NCBI RefSeq assembly: GCF_036174265.1
Contig: NZ_CP108055.1
Coordinates: 2,418,001-2,482,000, forward strand
Origin: Streptomyces sp. NBC_00285
GTDB lineage: Bacteria; Actinomycetota; Actinomycetes; Streptomycetales; Streptomycetaceae
Length of the DNA: 64,000 nucleotides
Direction: 5' to 3'
Shown here: positions 45,210-53,793 of the stretch, in pieces
Layout: each line of letters opens with the position of its first letter
How positions within the stretch are numbered: the first letter of the stretch is position 1
Notes under the pieces: generated by a model
The model's input: the letters and a program-made list of their open reading frames with translations, nothing else
Told to the model about the DNA's origin: nothing
The model's database searches: none
Translations under genes and position numbers: made by a program

Positions 45210-45883
45210 CAGCAGCCGTCCCGGCCATCTCCCTCCGCCAGGCGCGCGTGCGCTACGGCCCTCTGGAGGCCCTGCACGGCATCACCCTCACCGCCCCGGG
45301 TCCCGGCCTCACCGTTCTGCTGGGCCGCAACGGCTCGGGCCGTACGACGACGTTGCGCGCCCTGGCCGGAACCGTCCCACTGTCCGGCGGCGCGGTGGTG
45401 TGGGACGGCGTGGACGTGACGCGCGTACCGGCGTACGAGCGGGCCCGTAGCGGGATGTGCCTGGTCCCCGAGCGCCAGGCGGTGTTCGGTTCCCTCACCG
45501 TCCGCGAGAACCTCGAACTCGCCGCCCCCGCCCCCGACCCGGCCCTGGACGCCTACCCGCAGCTGGCCCCGCTGCTGCCCCGCCGGGCGGGCACCCTCTC
45601 CGGCGGCGAGCAGCGCATGCTGGCGATCTCCCGCGCCCTGCTGTCCGACGCGCGCGTGGTCCTCGTGGACGAACCCGCCCAGGGCATGTCTCCCGCGGTC
45701 GCGGCCCGCACGTACGCACTCCTCGCCGCTCTGGACGCGTGCGTGGTCGTGGCCGAACAACGGCTGCCGCCCGCGCTGCACGGCGCGAGGGCGATCGTGT
45801 ACGAACTGCGGCGCGGCACGGTCGTGTTCGGCGGAGAGGCGGCGGAGCTGCGACCGCGACCGGGACGGCCCTCGATTTCATGA
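45206..45883 (+). CDS. livF: LivF-like branched-chain amino-acid ABC ATPase
   Basis: 225 residues; ATG overlaps the fusion gene's stop (ATGA). Walker A is GRNGSGRTT, with Arg replacing the usual invariant Lys (GxxGxGK), which is notable for an ATPase. The signature LSGGEQRML, Walker B VVLVDEPAQGMSP and the family block VPERQAVFGSLTVRENLEL are intact. LivF pairs with the LivG domain of the fused protein to energise uptake at the membrane. The C-terminus ends soon after VFGGEAAEL. The Lys-to-Arg change may reduce hydrolysis at one site, leaving an asymmetric ATPase pair. Confidence 0.88.
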   Translation: MTAAVPAISLRQARVRYGPLEALHGITLTAPGPGLTVLLGRNGSGRTTTLRALAGTVPLSGGAVVWDGVDVTRVPAYERARSGMCLVPERQAVFGSLTVRENLELAAPAPDPALDAYPQLAPLLPRRAGTLSGGEQRMLAISRALLSDARVVLVDEPAQGMSPAVAARTYALLAALDACVVVAEQRLPPALHGARAIVYELRRGTVVFGGEAAELRPRPGRPSIS

Positions 45884-45934
45884 TGTGCCGGCCAGTCGCC
45901 CTGACGATCCGGGACCCGTCCACACGCAACCAAC

Positions 45935-45955
45935 ATTCCTGGTTCTCCCAGGAAT
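45935..45955 (+). terminator. Weak hairpin after livF
   Basis: ATTCCTGG (45935-45942) and CCAGGAAT (45948-45955) form an 8-bp stem with a 5-nt loop about 50 bases past the livF stop. It is AT-richer than other terminators here, so the call is tentative. Confidence 0.4.
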
Positions 45956-46142
45956 TGATCATGCGTGGCGGATTCCGCACCAGCTGTGACCCTGCGCTGT
46001 CAATGGTTCGATTCCGTTCGCCGTGGAGCGTGACTCCCGCCACAGATCACCCGTTGTCTTCTTCATGAGCCCGGGACCCGCCCGGTTCACGGACCGGGAG
46101 CCACCCGGCCCCGCCACGCACCACATCCCGAGGGAGTCACCC

Positions 46143-46925
46143 GTGCCGCGCATGCTCGACGTCAGCGACGAGGTACGCGCCGAGATCGGCGACGAAGAAG
46201 CCGACCGGCTGCTCGCCGGAGAAAACGCCCCCGGCAGTTACGACTGCACGTCCTGCCGCACCCAGGGCGACTCCGAACAGGAGCGCACCAGCACCGTCCT
46301 GTTCATCGGCGACGAGACGGCCGTCCTGGCCTTCGCCCACGCCAGCTGCCTGCCCTCGCAGGTCGTCCAGGTCACCGAGGAGCAGCTCCAGGGGGCGGTG
46401 AAGTCCATCACCGGCGACACCGTCGACCTGGATCCGGACCGGGTCGTACCCGAACAGGCGGTGCTCGGGGTGACCAGCGGACTCGTCCTGATCTCCGGGG
46501 AGTTGCACCCGGCGCTGGTCGTGGAGCCGACCGGCCCGATCGTGCGGCCCGGGGAGACGGGGCTCGGCGACGACTTCCTGCCGCTGCTGATCGAGCAGGG
46601 GTTCATGCCGCTGACGGCGATCGAGTCGGTTCCGTCGGTGCTGCACGGGTGGTCCGTGCTGCTCGCGGTGGGCCAGCTGCACGCGGTGCTCCAGCCGTCG
46701 GCGAACGGCGGTCAGCCGGTGGCCTGGTGGCAGGCGCACCAGCCGCTCCAGGTCACCGAGAGCTGGCGGGCCGCCGCCAACAAGCACCAGCAGGTGCTGA
46801 TGTTCGCGGCACCGGCGGGCTCGATCGGGCGCCAGCCCCGCGAGGACCTGCTGCGCGGCGCGCTCGACAAGGCGGCGGCGAACGGCAAACTGGTCGCGGC
46901 GGCCATGCCCCTGGCGGGCACCTGA
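46143..46925 (+). CDS. Conserved hypothetical protein
   Basis: 260 residues from GTG 46143 (GGGAG upstream); ATG 46152 is an alternative. No membrane segment or signal is present. An N-terminal Cys pair occurs in GSYDCTSCRTQGD, followed by VLFIGDETAVLAFAHASCLP. The middle has two similar strand-rich halves (LVLISGELHPALVVEPTGPI; GWSVLLAVGQLHAVLQPSAN) that may be an internal duplication. I do not recognise a named domain. It is probably cytoplasmic and monocistronic or co-transcribed with the small gene at 47030. Confidence 0.7.
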   Translation: MPRMLDVSDEVRAEIGDEEADRLLAGENAPGSYDCTSCRTQGDSEQERTSTVLFIGDETAVLAFAHASCLPSQVVQVTEEQLQGAVKSITGDTVDLDPDRVVPEQAVLGVTSGLVLISGELHPALVVEPTGPIVRPGETGLGDDFLPLLIEQGFMPLTAIESVPSVLHGWSVLLAVGQLHAVLQPSANGGQPVAWWQAHQPLQVTESWRAAANKHQQVLMFAAPAGSIGRQPREDLLRGALDKAAANGKLVAAAMPLAGT

Positions 46926-47029
46926 GCGGCCAGGACGAACCGCCGTCCGGCGGGCGTCAGTACGGGGCATCCCTCGCGAAAGCCCCATGTCGGCCGCATC
47001 CCTTGGTACGTGCTGTCGTTTGGACATAC

Positions 47030-47353
47030 GTGCACCCATACGACGCTCCGCGCCGGTTCTCCGGCGGACAATCGGCCACGCCGATCTACGACGCGCTCTA
47101 CTCCGAGTACGTCAAGACCTTCCGTTCGCTGCCGGGTGACCGCAGCGGCGAGGAGGAGCTGGGCTTCACCGCGTTCGGGAACATTCCGCACGCCTCGGGC
47201 TCGTTCAGCAGCTCGTACAGTGCCTACAGCGCGGGGGCGTTCAGCGCCCGGCAGCAGTCGCAGTGGCAGCGGGTGGGACACATCGGGCAGCAGCACACGG
47301 GGATGCACCACGTCCCGGCGGCGCTGCCGCCCGGCCCTCGCCGAGGGCTCTGA
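47030..47353 (+). CDS. Small conserved hypothetical protein
   Basis: About 107 residues; the start is uncertain and GTG 47030 is taken. The core IYDALYSEYVKTFRSLPGDR followed by SGEEELGFTAFGNIPHASGS is a well-structured, codon-biased block. The rest is Ser/Tyr/Gln-rich, with HVPAALPPGPRRGL at the end. I recall similar short proteins beside der in Streptomyces but know no function. The long stem-loop at 47353-47400 starts at its stop codon. Confidence 0.6.
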   Translation: MHPYDAPRRFSGGQSATPIYDALYSEYVKTFRSLPGDRSGEEELGFTAFGNIPHASGSFSSSYSAYSAGAFSARQQSQWQRVGHIGQQHTGMHHVPAALPPGPRRGL

Positions 47354-47400
47354 GACATGAGGAAGGGCGGCCCCGGGCGGGGCCGCCCTTCCTCATGTCT
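47353..47400. terminator. 22-bp perfect stem terminator between convergent genes
   Basis: The arms 47353-47374 and 47379-47400 are exact reverse complements around a GGGC loop. It ends four bases from the der stop codon and serves both strands. Confidence 0.85.
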
Positions 47401-47403
47401 GCG

Positions 47404-48882
47404 TCACTTCTTCTTGGCGCCGCGCTTCTCGCGCACCCGCACCGAGATGTGGATCGGAGTGCCGTCGAAGCTGAACTCCTCGCGGAGCCGGCGCTCGATG
47501 AAACGCCGGTAGCCCGCCTCGATGAAGCCGGAGGCGAAGAGCACGAACCGCGGCGGCTTGGTGCCGGCCTGGGTGCCGAAGAGGATGCGCGGCTGCTTGC
47601 CGCCCCGGACCGGGTGCGGGTGGGCGGAGACCAGCTCGCCGAGGAAGGCGTTGAGGCGGCCCGTCGGGACGCGGGTCTCCCAGCCCGCGAGCGCGGTCTC
47701 GATCGCGGGAACCAGCTTCTCCATGTGGCGCCCGGTGCGCGCCGAGACGTTGACGCGGGGCGCCCACGCCACCTGGGCGAGCTCGGTCTCGATCTCCCGC
47801 TCCAGGTAGTAGCGGCGCTCCTCGTCGAGGGTGTCCCACTTGTTGTAGGCGAGGACGATCGCACGGCCCGCGTCGACGGCCATGGTGACGATCCGCTGGT
47901 CCTGGACCGAGATCGACTCGGAGCCGTCGATCAGGATGACCGCCACCTCGGCCTTCTCGACGGCGGCGGCGGTGCGCAGCGAGGCGTAGTAGTCGGCGCC
48001 CTGCTGCAGGTGGACCCGCTTGCGGATACCGGCCGTGTCGACGAACTTCCAGATGACACCGCCGAGTTCGATCAGTTCGTCGACCGGGTCACGGGTGGTG
48101 CCGGCCACCTCGTTGACGACGACCCGCTCCTCACCGGCCACTCTGTTCAGCAGCGAGGACTTACCGACGTTCGGGCGGCCGATCAGGGCGATGCGGCGGG
48201 GCCCGCCGACGGCGGTGCCGAAGGTCTGTTCGGGCGCCTCCGGCAGTGCCTCCAGGACGGCGTCCAGCATGTCGCCGGTGCCCCGGCCGTGCAGCGCGGA
48301 GACGGGGTGCGGCTCGCCGAGGCCCAGGGACCACAGGTACGCCGCGTCGGACTCGCCGCTCAGGCCGTCGACCTTGTTGGCAGCCAGCACGACCGGCTTC
48401 CCGGACTTGCGCAGCAGCCGTACGACCGCCTCGTCGGTGTCGGTGGCACCGACCTTGGCGTCGACGACGAACACGACAGCGTCGGCGGCCTCGATCGCGT
48501 ACTCGGCCTGCGCGGCCACCGAGGCGTCGATCCCGAGGACGTCCTGCTCCCAGCCACCGGTGTCGACGACCTTGAAACGCCGCCCCGCCCACTCGGCCTC
48601 ATAGGTGACGCGGTCGCGGGTGACGCCGGGCTTGTCCTCCACGACGGCCTCGCGGCGCCCGATGATGCGGTTCACCAGAGTCGACTTGCCGACGTTGGGC
48701 CTGCCGACGACGGCCAGCACGGGCAGCGGCCCGTGACCGGCGGCCTCGATGGCCCCTTCGACGTCCTCGACGTCGAAGCCCTCTACCGCGGCGAGCTCCA
48801 TGAACTCCGCGTACTCGGCGTCGCCAAGCGCTCCGTGGTCCTGCTCTTCGGAAGAGCCCTCGGAGTGGATGTGGTCGTTCAT
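47404..48882 (-). CDS. der: Ribosome-assembly GTPase Der (EngA)
   Basis: 492 residues with an acidic N-terminal extension of about 45 residues ([20 protein letters not shown]). There are two tandem GTPase domains, each with a P-loop: [13 protein letters not shown] (about 58) and [13 protein letters not shown] (about 230). G3 motifs are DTGGWE and DTAGIR, and G4 motifs NKVD and NKWD. A C-terminal KH-like domain ends KRGAKKK. Der acts in 50S subunit maturation. plsC and cmk lie immediately upstream on the same strand (gap 80 bases), the conserved cmk-plsC-der order of Streptomyces. Confidence 0.95.
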   Translation of the reverse strand: MNDHIHSEGSSEEQDHGALGDAEYAEFMELAAVEGFDVEDVEGAIEAAGHGPLPVLAVVGRPNVGKSTLVNRIIGRREAVVEDKPGVTRDRVTYEAEWAGRRFKVVDTGGWEQDVLGIDASVAAQAEYAIEAADAVVFVVDAKVGATDTDEAVVRLLRKSGKPVVLAANKVDGLSGESDAAYLWSLGLGEPHPVSALHGRGTGDMLDAVLEALPEAPEQTFGTAVGGPRRIALIGRPNVGKSSLLNRVAGEERVVVNEVAGTTRDPVDELIELGGVIWKFVDTAGIRKRVHLQQGADYYASLRTAAAVEKAEVAVILIDGSESISVQDQRIVTMAVDAGRAIVLAYNKWDTLDEERRYYLEREIETELAQVAWAPRVNVSARTGRHMEKLVPAIETALAGWETRVPTGRLNAFLGELVSAHPHPVRGGKQPRILFGTQAGTKPPRFVLFASGFIEAGYRRFIERRLREEFSFDGTPIHISVRVREKRGAKKK

Positions 48883-48962
48883 GAAGTCCGTACCTCGTTC
48901 ATCGTGGTGATCGGTGGACCGGTCCGGCCCTCGGGCCGGGTCGATCCACTACTCAGTGTCGC

Positions 48963-49607
48963 CTAGCGCCCGGTGAGGCGCCTGGCGTTTTGCAAGTGGG
49001 TGCTGAGCTGCTTCTGGATGCGCTCGGTCGCTTCGTCGAGTGCCTTGCGTGTACGCCGCCCGCTGCCGTCGCCCGCTTCGAAGGGGTCGCCGAAGACGAC
49101 GTCGACGCGGCTGCGCAGCGGCGGCAGCCCCTTCAACAACCGCCCCGGCTTCTCGGAGCTTCCCAGCACGGCGACCGGGACGACCGGCGCGCCGCTGCGG
49201 ACGGCGAAGTAGGCGAGCCCGGCGCGCAGGGAGGCGAAGTCGCCCTCGCCCCGGCTGCCCTCCGGAAAGATGCCGAGCACGCCGCCGGCCGCCAGGACGT
49301 CGACCGCCCGGGTGATCGCCCCGCGGTCGGCCACCGAGCGGTCCACCTTGAGCTGTCCGATGGCCGTCAGGAAGGGATCGAGCGGGCCGACGAACGCCTC
49401 CTTCTTGATCAGGAAGTGCGTCGGCCTGGGTGCCACGCCCATGACCATCGGGCCGTCGATGTTGTGCGAGTGGTTGACCGCGAAGATCACCGGGCCGGCC
49501 GCGGGGACCTTCCATGCGCCGAGGACACGCGGCTTCCACAGCCCGTACATCAGGCCGACGCCGATGCGCCGACCTACTTCGGCGCCCTTTTCGGAGGGAG
49601 CAGTCAC
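48963..49607 (-). CDS. 1-acyl-glycerol-3-phosphate acyltransferase (PlsC family)
   Basis: 214 residues from GTG 49607, which overlaps the cmk stop (GTGA). Motif I is NHSHNIDGP (NHX4D with the catalytic His-Asp). Motif II-like VGPLDPFLTAIGQLKVDRS follows, then motif III FPEGSRGEGDF and PVVPVAVLGSSEKPG (motif IV). Such enzymes acylate lysophosphatidic acid in membrane phospholipid synthesis at the inner face of the membrane. It is co-transcribed with cmk and probably der. Confidence 0.9.
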   Translation of the reverse strand: MTAPSEKGAEVGRRIGVGLMYGLWKPRVLGAWKVPAAGPVIFAVNHSHNIDGPMVMGVAPRPTHFLIKKEAFVGPLDPFLTAIGQLKVDRSVADRGAITRAVDVLAAGGVLGIFPEGSRGEGDFASLRAGLAYFAVRSGAPVVPVAVLGSSEKPGRLLKGLPPLRSRVDVVFGDPFEAGDGSGRRTRKALDEATERIQKQLSTHLQNARRLTGR

Positions 49608-50290
49608 TTCCCGGCCCGCTTCTCCTCGACCAGGGTCACGACGCACTCGATGACCTGCGCGAGGGTGAGCTCGGTGGTGTCCACCTCGACCGCGTCGTCC
49701 GCCTTGGCGAGCGGCGAGGTCTTGCGGCCGGCGTCGGCCGCGTCCCGCTTGACCAGGGCCTCACGGGTGGCGTTGACGTCGGCCCCCTTGAGCTCCCCGC
49801 TGCGGCGGGCGGCACGGGCCTCCGGGGAGGCGGTGAGGAAGACCTTGAGGTCGGCGTCGGGCAGCACGGTCGTACCGATGTCCCGCCCCTCGACGACGAT
49901 GCCCTGTTCGGCGGAGGCCGCGAGCGACCGCTGGAGCTCGGTGATCCGGGTCCGCACCTCGGGCACGGCGCTCACGGCGCTGACCTTGGAGGTGATCTCC
50001 TGGGTCCGGATCGGACCGGCCACATCCACACCGTCGACCGTGATCGTCGGCTTCTCCGGGTCGGTGCCGGAGACGATCTCCGCCTTCCCCGCGACGGCGG
50101 CGATCGCGGACGGGTCCTCGATGTCGATCCCGTTGGTCACCATCCACCAGGTGATCGCCCGGTACTGGGCGCCGGTGTCCAGGTAGCTGAGGCCCAGCTG
50201 TGCGGCGACAGCCTTCGACGTGCTCGACTTGCCGGTGCCGGAGGGACCGTCGATGGCGACGATCACGGGCCGGGCGACGCCGTTTTCCAC
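49604..50290 (-). CDS. cmk: Cytidylate kinase
   Basis: 228 residues from GTG 50290 (AAAGGTG upstream). The P-loop is DGPSGTGKSSTSKAVA. SYLDTGAQYRAITWWMV, GRDIGTTVLPDADLKVFLTA and RDAADAGRKTSPLAKADDAV are signature CMP-binding and lid segments. It phosphorylates CMP and dCMP with ATP for nucleotide and cell-wall precursor supply. A longer ORF start at 50353 adds a non-conserved stretch. It is coupled to plsC by GTGA. Confidence 0.95.
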   Translation of the reverse strand: MENGVARPVIVAIDGPSGTGKSSTSKAVAAQLGLSYLDTGAQYRAITWWMVTNGIDIEDPSAIAAVAGKAEIVSGTDPEKPTITVDGVDVAGPIRTQEITSKVSAVSAVPEVRTRITELQRSLAASAEQGIVVEGRDIGTTVLPDADLKVFLTASPEARAARRSGELKGADVNATREALVKRDAADAGRKTSPLAKADDAVEVDTTELTLAQVIECVVTLVEEKRAGK

Positions 50291-50401
50291 GGGGGGACAC
50301 CTTTCGGGTGCGGTGTGGCGGGTGGTGTGGGGGCGTGACTGTGCCCCGGACAAGGTTACTGGCTCCCCGGGGCCCGTCTTACAGGCGGATGATCCGGCGG
50401 A

Positions 50402-51487
50402 TCACTGCCGGATCGCCCAGCCCCGCTCCCGCAACGAGGCCGACAGCACCGGCGCGGCCTGCGGCTCCACCATCAGCTGCACGAGACCGGCCTGCTGCCC
50501 CGTCGCGTGCTCGATCCGCACGTCCTCGATGTTGACCCCGGCCCGCCCCGCGTCCGCGAAGATCCGGGCCAGCTGCCCCGGCTGGTCGTCGATCAGCACG
50601 GCCACGACCTCGTACGCCCGGGGAGCGGACCCGTGCTTGCCCGGCACCCGCACCTGCCCGGCGTTCCCACGCCGGAGCACGTCCTCGACCCCGGAGGCGC
50701 CCTCGCCCCGCTTGGCCTCGTCCGCGGACTGCAGCGCCCGCAGCGCCCGCACCGTCTCCTCGAGATCACCGGCGACATCGGTGAGCAGATCGGCCACCGG
50801 GCCCGGATTCGCGGAGAGGATGTCGATCCACATCGCGGGATCGGACGCGGCGATCCGGGTCACGTCCCGGATCCCCTGACCGCACAGCCGTACGGCGGCC
50901 TCCTCGGCGTGCTCGAGCCGCGCGGCGACCATGCTGGACACCAGATGGGGCATGTGCGAGACGAGCGCCACGGCGCGGTCGTGGGCGTCGGCGTCCATCA
51001 CCACCGGCACCGCACGACAGTGCGAGACCAGCTCCAGTGCGAGATTCAGCACCTCGGTGTCGGTGTCCCGGGTCGGCGTCAGGACCCAGGGCCGGCCCTC
51101 GAAGAGATCCGCGCTGGCGGCCAGCGGCCCGGACTTCTCCCGCCCGGACATCGGATGCGTGCCGATGTACGGGGACAGGTCGAGCCCGAGTGCCTCCAGC
51201 TCCCGCCGTGGGCCGCCCTTGACGCTGGCCACGTCGATGTACCCGCGAGCGGCACCGCGCCGCATGGCGTCGGCGAGCACTGCGGCCACGTGCGCGGGCG
51301 GCGCGGCGACGATCGCGAGGTCGACGGGCCCCTCGGGCGTCTCGTCGGTGCCGGCGCCGAGCGCGGCCGCGGTTCGCGCCTGCTCGGGGTCGTGGTCGGC
51401 GAGGTGCACGGTGACGCCCCGCCCGGCCAACGCCAGTGCCGCGGAGGTGCCGATGAGCCCGGTGCCGATGACGAGCGCGGTTCTCAC
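50402..51487 (-). CDS. tyrA: Prephenate dehydrogenase
   Basis: 361 residues; ATG overlaps the aroH stop (ATGA). The Rossmann motif is VIGTGLIGTSAALALAGRG. GTHPMSGREKSGPLAAS is the conserved prephenate-binding region with the active-site His. MDADAHDRAVALVSHMPHLV follows, and a C-terminal ACT-like domain (about 285-361: YEVVAVLIDDQPGQLARIFA, INIEDVRIEH-like) may bind tyrosine for feedback. It oxidatively decarboxylates prephenate to 4-hydroxyphenylpyruvate. With the upstream chorismate mutase it forms a two-gene tyrosine/phenylalanine operon. Confidence 0.93.
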   Translation of the reverse strand: MRTALVIGTGLIGTSAALALAGRGVTVHLADHDPEQARTAAALGAGTDETPEGPVDLAIVAAPPAHVAAVLADAMRRGAARGYIDVASVKGGPRRELEALGLDLSPYIGTHPMSGREKSGPLAASADLFEGRPWVLTPTRDTDTEVLNLALELVSHCRAVPVVMDADAHDRAVALVSHMPHLVSSMVAARLEHAEEAAVRLCGQGIRDVTRIAASDPAMWIDILSANPGPVADLLTDVAGDLEETVRALRALQSADEAKRGEGASGVEDVLRRGNAGQVRVPGKHGSAPRAYEVVAVLIDDQPGQLARIFADAGRAGVNIEDVRIEHATGQQAGLVQLMVEPQAAPVLSASLRERGWAIRQ

Positions 51488-51846
51488 TGGGCGATGTCCT
51501 TGCGCAGGGCGGCCGCGGCGCCGAGGTAGACGTGCGCGATGTCGGCGCGGGACCTGTCGGACTCTATGTGCGCGAGAACACGGACGACCCGGGGCATGGC
51601 GCCCTCGATGTCGAGCTCCTGGGCGCAGATCAGCGGGACGTCCACGATGCCCAGCTTGCGGGCGGCGGCGGCCGGGAAGTCGCTGTGCAGATCGGGCGTG
51701 GCCGTGAACCAGATGCTGATCAGGTCGTCGGCGGTCAGCTCGTTCCGCTCCATGATGGCGGTGAGCAGCGCCCCGACCTGCTCGTCCATGTGGCCGGCCT
51801 CGTCCTGTTCGAGCTGGACGGCGCCCCGGACCGCTCGTACCGCCAC
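51484..51846 (-). CDS. aroH: Chorismate mutase, AroH type
   Basis: 120 residues from GTG 51846, with AAGGAG eight bases upstream. AVRAVRGAVQLEQDEAGHMD, LISIWFTATPDLHSDFPAAA and VPLICAQELDIEGAMPRVVR match the trimeric Bacillus-type AroH fold; the Arg in RGAVQ and the Glu in the ELDI segment correspond to active-site positions. It converts chorismate to prephenate, the substrate of the next gene. Start choices further upstream lack a ribosome site. Confidence 0.92.
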   Translation of the reverse strand: MAVRAVRGAVQLEQDEAGHMDEQVGALLTAIMERNELTADDLISIWFTATPDLHSDFPAAAARKLGIVDVPLICAQELDIEGAMPRVVRVLAHIESDRSRADIAHVYLGAAAALRKDIAQ

Positions 51847-52104
51847 GGCGTTGCTCCTTGCTGGTGTTCGGTTCCTGTCCATCCAGCCTAGTCAGGCCGT
51901 GCGGGACGGGTGGGCGGCGCCCGCCCCGTGAGACGCGCGTCCCGGTGGCAACTCCGGCGGCCGTTTCCGATGTCCGACCGTGTCAATGTCACCCGAATGT
52001 CGCAGTTCCGCTACTTGGGGTGAAAACATGCCCGTGCGCCTCTGGACTAGGAGCCGCACGTCCGCTCTGATAACAGGAAACTCGCCTCGGGGGAGGCCCC
52101 TTAG

Positions 52105-52767
52105 ATGAAGCGTTCCGGACCCTTGCTCACACTGCTTGTGGGATTGCTGGTCGGCTTGTTCATGCTCTCGCTCAACGCCACCACGGGAGAGAAGCCGACA
52201 TCGGCGTCCGTGAAGCCGTCACCCGGCACCAAGGCGTCACCGAACACCGCACCACCGAAATCGTCCGCCCCGCCCAGCCCGTCCCCGTCCCGCACACCTG
52301 TGCAGGAGGGGGTCTACGCGGGCCGTACGGACGACGACTCCTCAGCCGTCGCGATCACGGTGCGCGACGACAAGGCGATCGCGTACGTCTGTGACGGCCA
52401 CAACATCGAGTCGTGGCTCCAGGGCGACGTGAAGGACGACGGCAGCCTGCACCTCACCGGCAAGGGCGGCGCACGCCTGGACGCCGCGGTGAAGGGCGTC
52501 AAGGAGATCCGCGGCACGGCGGGCGTCGGCAACGGACGCTACGCCTTCACCGTGGACAGGGCGAAGAAGCCGTCCGGCCTGTACCGCGCGAACAGCACGG
52601 TGGCCGGCGCGAAGATCGAGGGCGGCTGGATCGTCCTGCCGAAGGGCGAGCAGGTCGGCATCCTCACGCGCGACGGCAAGCGGTCCGCGGCACCCGAGAT
52701 CGACCCGGAGACCGGTGCGGTGACGGTCGACGGACAGCAGCTCACGGCCCGCCCGGTACACCCCTGA
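52105..52767 (+). CDS. Single-TM secreted/anchored protein, unknown
   Basis: 220 residues. One membrane segment at about 7-25 (LLTLLVGLLVGLFMLSLNA) is followed by a Ser/Pro/Lys-rich linker (SVKPSPGTKASPNTAPPKSS). The folded domain from about 68 reads VQEGVYAGRTDDDSSAVAIT, DDKAIAYVCDGHNIESWLQG and YAFTVDRAKKPSGLYRANST, and is probably all-beta and outside the membrane. No named family is recognised. It starts a three-gene same-strand run with DUF6529 (22-base gap) and a Rieske protein. Shared transcription suggests a role in the same envelope process, possibly as a partner of the redox pair. Confidence 0.7.
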   Translation: MKRSGPLLTLLVGLLVGLFMLSLNATTGEKPTSASVKPSPGTKASPNTAPPKSSAPPSPSPSRTPVQEGVYAGRTDDDSSAVAITVRDDKAIAYVCDGHNIESWLQGDVKDDGSLHLTGKGGARLDAAVKGVKEIRGTAGVGNGRYAFTVDRAKKPSGLYRANSTVAGAKIEGGWIVLPKGEQVGILTRDGKRSAAPEIDPETGAVTVDGQQLTARPVHP

Positions 52768-52789
52768 CCTTCGCCCGAGGGAGCCGATC

Positions 52790-53371
52790 ATGACCGTCGA
52801 CCCGAACGCGGCCACCCAGAGCTGGCCCGCACCCGAACCCGAGCGCCGCCCCGGCCCGGCCCGCTATCTGATCCCCGCCCTCGTGGCCGCCGCGGTGGCG
52901 GTCGCCCTGGGCGCCTACGGCAAGGTCCACGACCCGACGGGGACGGCCTTCAATCTCGCGGGTTTCAGCAGCACGGGCGCGGTGAAGTCGTGGCTCGCGA
53001 CGGTCGCGTTCTTCTTCGCGATCGTGCAGCTCGTCTCGGCCCTGATGGTCTACGGCAAGCTGCCGGGCCCGAGTTGGTCCTCCACCCTGCACCGCTGGTC
53101 CGGTCGCGTCGCGTTCCTCGTCGCGGTGCCGGTCGCGGTGCACTGTCTGTACGCGCTGGGCTTCCAGTCGTACGAATCACGCGTTCTGTGGCACTCCCTC
53201 TTCGGTTGCTTCTTCTTCGGTGTCTTCAGTGCCAAGATGCTGCTGCTCCGCTCGGAGCGACTTCCCGGCTGGCTGCTGCCGATCATCGGTGGGCTCGTCT
53301 TCAGCGCGCTCACGATCCTCTGGCTGACCTCGGCCCTCTGGTTCTTCCGCACCTTCGGAGTGACGACATGA
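52790..53371 (+). CDS. DUF6529-like four/five-TM membrane protein with conserved histidines
   Basis: 193 residues. Hydrophobic helices occur at about 28-45, 65-85, 105-125, 140-155 and 165-188. Histidines sit near helix ends: LHRWSGRVAFLVAVPVAVHC and SRVLWHSLFGCFFFGVFSAK. This His pattern in a small helical bundle resembles cytochrome b561-type haem-binding proteins, although haem ligation is not proven. The stop overlaps the Rieske gene's ATG (ATGA), so the two are tightly coupled and probably form a membrane electron-transfer unit. I recall DUF6529 as the family name. Confidence 0.75.
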   Translation: MTVDPNAATQSWPAPEPERRPGPARYLIPALVAAAVAVALGAYGKVHDPTGTAFNLAGFSSTGAVKSWLATVAFFFAIVQLVSALMVYGKLPGPSWSSTLHRWSGRVAFLVAVPVAVHCLYALGFQSYESRVLWHSLFGCFFFGVFSAKMLLLRSERLPGWLLPIIGGLVFSALTILWLTSALWFFRTFGVTT

Positions 53372-53778
53372 CGCACAGCCCGACGCGACGCACGGCCCTT
53401 CTCGCGACGGGCGCCACCGCGCTGACCGTCGGCTGCGGCCAGTACGGCGGCAACAGTGACTCCGGGTCCAGCTCGGTGGAGGCGTCGGCCGGCACCGAAC
53501 TGGCCAGGACGGGCGACATCCCGGTCGGCGGCGGGAAGATCTTCAAGGACGAGAAGGTCGTCGTCACACAGCCGAAAAAGGGCGAGTTCAAGGCCTTCTC
53601 GAACATCTGCACCCACCAGGGCTGCGCGGTGACGAGCGTGTCCGGCGGCACCATCAACTGCCCGTGCCACGGCAGCAAGTTCAACATCGCGGACGGCTCG
53701 GTGGCCAACCCGCCGGCGGCGAAGCCGCTGCCGGAGCAGCAGATCACCGTCAGCGGGGACTCGATCCAGCTCGCCTAG
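53368..53778 (+). CDS. Rieske 2Fe-2S protein, exported lipoprotein type
   Basis: 136 residues; ATG overlaps the DUF6529 stop. The N-terminus has a twin-arginine signal (PTRRTALLATGATALTVGCG) with a possible lipobox VGC. After a Ser-rich linker come the Rieske cluster motifs CTHQGC (Cys/His) and CPCHGS (Cys/His), with FNIADGSVANPPAAKPL after them. Both Cys-His pairs and the flanking disulfide cysteines are intact, so a 2Fe-2S cluster is expected, on the outer face of the membrane. It is not next to bc1 genes; its coupled partner is the DUF6529 membrane protein. Confidence 0.9.
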   Translation: MTHSPTRRTALLATGATALTVGCGQYGGNSDSGSSSVEASAGTELARTGDIPVGGGKIFKDEKVVVTQPKKGEFKAFSNICTHQGCAVTSVSGGTINCPCHGSKFNIADGSVANPPAAKPLPEQQITVSGDSIQLA

Positions 53779-53793
53779 CGGACGGCCCGGCGC

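Noticed and set aside
45964..46043. tRNA-like segment with a T-arm pattern (GGTTCGATTCC with a 5-bp stem) between livF and the gene at 46143
   Set aside because: The seven-base acceptor stem does not pair in the right register, and no anticodon arm of normal spacing is found. I do not call a tRNA.
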